Shown here one piece after another: positions 61,129 through 64,000 of a DNA stretch of 64,000 nt (its first letter is position 1; each line of letters opens with the position of its first letter). The position numbers were made by a program, and so were the translations under genes. The stretch is from contig CANKZQ010000003.1 of the NCBI GenBank assembly GCA_947488345.1, positions 310,001-374,000 on the forward strand, in the 5' to 3' direction. The notes beneath the pieces are model-generated. The model was not told the DNA's origin. It did not search any database and saw only the letters and a program-made list of their open reading frames with translations. Source of the stretch: an uncultured Flavobacteriaceae bacterium. Its GTDB lineage: Bacteria > Bacteroidota > Bacteroidia > Flavobacteriales > Flavobacteriaceae.

Positions 61129-62898
61129 TTAAAAAACTTCTTCTCCTTCTCGGATCGGAACATTTTGCGGTGTGAAATCTTGTCCTCCCCATAGTTCTCC
61201 GTTTTCGTCTGTCTTACTATAATCGTAAGGCCAACGTTCAACATGAGGAATTTCTCCTGGCCAGTTTCCGTGCATATGTTCTACAGGTGCTGTCCATTCT
61301 AAGGTATTTGATTTCCATGGATTTTGAGGAGATACTGGTCCTTTCTTAATACTAATAAAGAAATTCGCCAAGAATATCAATTGAGCAAAACCACCAATTA
61401 AGGCGAAAATAGTAATCACCTCATTAATTGCTAATAAATCGTCAAACATTGGAAATGCAGTATTGTTATAATATCTACGAGGTAATCCGGCTAATCCTGT
61501 AAAGTGCATCGGGAAAAATACTCCGTATGCTGAGATTGCTGTTAACCAAAAATGTAGGTATCCTAAATCTTTATTCATCATTCGACCATACATCTTCGGG
61601 AACCAGTGATAGACACCGGCAAACATTCCGAAAATCGCCGATACACCCATTACTAAGTGGAAGTGTGCAACCACAAACATAGTATCATGCACATTGATAT
61701 CTAAGGCACTATCTCCTAAGATTAAACCTGTCAAACCACCTGTTATAAATGTTGATACCAATCCAATAGAAAACATCATGGCGGGGTTGAGCTGCAGGTT
61801 TCCACGCCAGAGGGTGGTGATATAATTAAAGGCTTTTACCGCAGATGGAATCGCAATTAAAAGGGTTGTAAATGTAAATACAGACCCTAAGAACGGATTC
61901 ATACCTGTCACAAACATATGGTGACCCCAAACAATAGTCGATAAGAATGCAATCGCAATAATTGATGCAATCATGGCACGATATCCAAAAATCGGTTTAC
62001 GAGCATTTGTCGCGATCACTTCAGATGTCAATCCTAATGCTGGTAATAAGATAATATATACTTCTGGGTGTCCTAGGAACCAGAATAAGTGTTCAAATAA
62101 AATTGGAGATCCTCCTTTGTAATGCAATACTTCTCCGGCAATAAAAATATCCGACAAGTAAAACGAGGTACCAAAACTTCTATCAAAAATCAATAATAGT
62201 GCTGCAGACAATAATACAGGAAATGAGATCACACCGATTATTGCTGTGATAAAGAATGCCCAAATTGTTAACGGCAATCTTGTCATTTTCATACCCTTTG
62301 TACGCAAGTTTAAAACGGTTACGATGTAATTCAAAGATCCTAGTAATGACGAAGCAATAAAAATTGCCATCGATACTAACCATAAGGTCATCCCTGCACC
62401 AGAACCTGGCATTGCTTGCGGTAAGGCACTTAACGGTGGATAGATCGTCCAACCTGCTGATGCTGGTCCTGTCGTTACAAATAATGATAATACCATCACT
62501 ACACTAGATAAGAAGAACATCCAATAAGAAAGCATGTTCAAAAAGCCTGATGCCATATCACGGGCACCAATTTGCAATGGAATTAATAGGTTACTAAACG
62601 TACCACTCAAACCAGCTGTCAATACAAAGAATACCATAATAGTACCATGTATTGTCACCAAGGCTAAATACATATCAGGAGTCATTACGCCTCCTTCGCC
62701 ACCTTCTCCAAGGAAAGCTTCAATAATTCCGAATGACTCTCCAGGATATGCTAATTGTAAACGAAATAGCATTGACATGAAAATTCCAATAACTCCCATA
62801 ATCATCCCAGTAATTAAATACTGCTTGGCAATCATTTTGTGATCTTGACTAAAGATATACTTTGTTACAAAGGTTTCTTTATGATGATGATCTGACAT
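61129..62898 (-). CDS. coxA: Cytochrome c oxidase subunit I
   Basis: This 589-residue catalytic subunit of a heme-copper oxidase has about twelve membrane helices. Haem and copper ligands are visible: His in TIHGTIMVFFVL, His-Pro-Glu-Val-Tyr in FWFLGHPEVYIILL (with the cross-linked Tyr), HH in WGHHMFVTGM, and the two His of VAHFHLVMG. The Glu of HPEVY marks a type A1 oxidase with a D-channel. It follows coxB by 30 bases. The downstream terminator isolates it from the penicillin acylase gene. Confidence 0.97.
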   Translation of the reverse strand: MSDHHHKETFVTKYIFSQDHKMIAKQYLITGMIMGVIGIFMSMLFRLQLAYPGESFGIIEAFLGEGGEGGVMTPDMYLALVTIHGTIMVFFVLTAGLSGTFSNLLIPLQIGARDMASGFLNMLSYWMFFLSSVVMVLSLFVTTGPASAGWTIYPPLSALPQAMPGSGAGMTLWLVSMAIFIASSLLGSLNYIVTVLNLRTKGMKMTRLPLTIWAFFITAIIGVISFPVLLSAALLLIFDRSFGTSFYLSDIFIAGEVLHYKGGSPILFEHLFWFLGHPEVYIILLPALGLTSEVIATNARKPIFGYRAMIASIIAIAFLSTIVWGHHMFVTGMNPFLGSVFTFTTLLIAIPSAVKAFNYITTLWRGNLQLNPAMMFSIGLVSTFITGGLTGLILGDSALDINVHDTMFVVAHFHLVMGVSAIFGMFAGVYHWFPKMYGRMMNKDLGYLHFWLTAISAYGVFFPMHFTGLAGLPRRYYNNTAFPMFDDLLAINEVITIFALIGGFAQLIFLANFFISIKKGPVSPQNPWKSNTLEWTAPVEHMHGNWPGEIPHVERWPYDYSKTDENGELWGGQDFTPQNVPIREGEEVF

Positions 62899-62928
62899 AT
62901 CTATTATTTTATTTTATTCTTTTAATTA

Positions 62929-63969
62929 TTATAAACTTTCAGCAAGCGTTTTTTGCTTTTTCAACCATGCGTTAAAATCAGCTTCTTCTTCTACAACGAT
63001 CTTTAATTGCATATTGTAATGTGATGCTCCACAAATCTTATTACACAAAAGTATATAGTCGAATTCTACTTCTTCTTTCCCTTGTGCCTTTCTTAAGATA
63101 TTGATATTTTCGAATTTCTTCTTTGTATCGGCATTTTCGCGCATTTCTGCTGTTGTTACTGTAGGTGTCATTTTAATTTGTGTTACCATACCAGGTACAC
63201 AATTCATTTGCGCTCTAAAATGAGGCATATATGCTGAGTGTAAGACATCTTGAGAACGCAATTTAAAAATGACTGTTCTCCCTTTTGGTAAGTGTAATTC
63301 TTTTACAAAAGAAACTGGATCTGCTACTACAGGGATATCATCAGCCGCATTTTTATCGGTCATATCAACTCCCATAACATTGGCTCCTTTTATAAAGCGA
63401 ACGTTACCATTACCTAAGGTATTATCTTCACCTGCGTAACGAGCATTCCAATTGAACTGTTGCGCATATAACTCTATAATTAATGGATCTTCAACATCAG
63501 AAGCGTCCATTACTTGGTTCCAAGTCCACAATCCATAAATAATCATTCCAGCTAGTACAACCGCTGGCGTAATTGTCCACCACATTTCTAACTTATGACT
63601 ATCTGCAAAAAAGTATGCTTTTCTACCTTCGGTACCTCTGTATTTAAAGGTGAACCAGAAGATTAAAGCCTGCAGTATAAATTGCACAACAAGTATGAGG
63701 GCCATCGAATATTTAAACAATATATCAATATGCTCTGCTTCTGCGGAAGCTCCTAATTGTGGTAATAATACCTCTCTTGTGCCCCACAAACTCAATACCA
63801 TTAGCACGTATATAAATGTCATTAAGACAAGCATGAGCTTCCCGTTAATGTCATTTTCTTTTGGTGTTGCAGTTTGATCCTCTTTTTTAGTTAATCCTAA
63901 CAATTTTACTAATTGCCAACAAACAACCATTAGAGCTACACCTATGATAATATAAAATAATGCCTTCAT
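62929..63969 (-). CDS. coxB: Cytochrome c oxidase subunit II
   Basis: This 346-residue subunit carries the dinuclear CuA centre that receives electrons from cytochrome c or an equivalent donor. CuA ligands are seen in DVLHSAYMPHFRAQM (His) and in CNKICGASHYNM (two Cys, His, Met). Two extra hydrophobic segments (about 3-25 and 44-63) precede the usual two helices (about 84-107 and 134-150), as in other Bacteroidota. No fused cytochrome c domain is present. It is the first gene of the pair in this window; the operon may continue upstream beyond 64000. Confidence 0.96.
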   Translation of the reverse strand: MKALFYIIIGVALMVVCWQLVKLLGLTKKEDQTATPKENDINGKLMLVLMTFIYVLMVLSLWGTREVLLPQLGASAEAEHIDILFKYSMALILVVQFILQALIFWFTFKYRGTEGRKAYFFADSHKLEMWWTITPAVVLAGMIIYGLWTWNQVMDASDVEDPLIIELYAQQFNWNARYAGEDNTLGNGNVRFIKGANVMGVDMTDKNAADDIPVVADPVSFVKELHLPKGRTVIFKLRSQDVLHSAYMPHFRAQMNCVPGMVTQIKMTPTVTTAEMRENADTKKKFENINILRKAQGKEEVEFDYILLCNKICGASHYNMQLKIVVEEEADFNAWLKKQKTLAESL

Positions 63970-64000
63970 TTGTTATACTTGATATAATTTCTTTTTAATG

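Noticed and set aside
1-64000. Mobile elements, prophage, CRISPR or anti-phage defence islands
   Set aside because: No transposase, integrase, repeat-spacer array, cas or recognised defence gene was seen; gene content is core metabolic.

Overview
The window is a chromosomal segment of a marine-type Flavobacteriaceae bacterium (Bacteroidota). The evidence is low GC content, a dcw cluster without murF and ddl, an FtsZ of about 620 residues with a long acidic tail, TAnnTTTG-type promoter elements, N-acylated arginine synthesis through an AOTCase/SOTCase-like ArgF', and a CoxB with extra N-terminal membrane helices. It is almost entirely core genome; no prophage, transposase, CRISPR array or integron was seen.

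Layout. 1-1630: end of the ATP synthase operon (atpA, atpG); the end of atpG is tandemly triplicated. 1838-6224: accessory metabolic genes and small proteins (2-hydroxyacid dehydrogenase, membrane LuxR-type protein, DUF4199, DUF1801, VOC, TSUP permease, MtfA-like peptidase). 6225-6606: repeats and a large terminator. 6607-22537, minus strand: tRNA-Arg(UCG), YqeY, and the dcw cluster, transcribed mraZ-rsmH-ftsL-ftsI-murE-mraY-murD-ftsW-murG-murC-ftsQ-ftsA-ftsZ. It is headed by a likely MraZ operator. 22772-24825: hydrolase, EngB GTPase, RluA-type pseudouridine synthase. 24828-26372: an unidentified helical protein. 26524-30809: leuACDB. 30912-31827: GNAT and SRPBCC proteins. 32058-36333: a secreted SDHY-repeat protein, a LytS-type kinase, a degenerate kinase paralogue and a LytTR regulator. 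36369-37445: PAS histidine kinase. 37476-46290, minus: a nine-gene arginine/proline operon. 46747-55118, minus: gapN and the ilvD-B-N-C-A operon. 55629-57417: AlkB-like monooxygenase and nitroreductase. 57539-61021, minus: FG-GAP protein and penicillin acylase. 61129-63969, minus: coxB-coxA.

The most notable signals lie in the long intergenic regions ahead of the amino-acid operons. Upstream of ilvD are two consecutive attenuators. Each has a short peptide rich in Ile and Val codons, an arm that can form an antiterminator and starts at the peptide's stop codon, and a strong intrinsic terminator. Upstream of the arg operon is a 22-codon ORF ending in Arg-Leu-Arg-Arg-Arg, placed directly after a promoter-like sequence, and then a second GC-rich mini-ORF. 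These suggest that translation of leader peptides senses Ile/Val and Arg supply. The leu operon shows no such leader, and its LeuA lacks the usual leucine-binding regulatory domain.

The ilv and leu operons together make all three branched-chain amino acids. The arg cluster runs from glutamate to arginine with proC embedded in it. The dcw cluster couples peptidoglycan precursor synthesis to divisome assembly.
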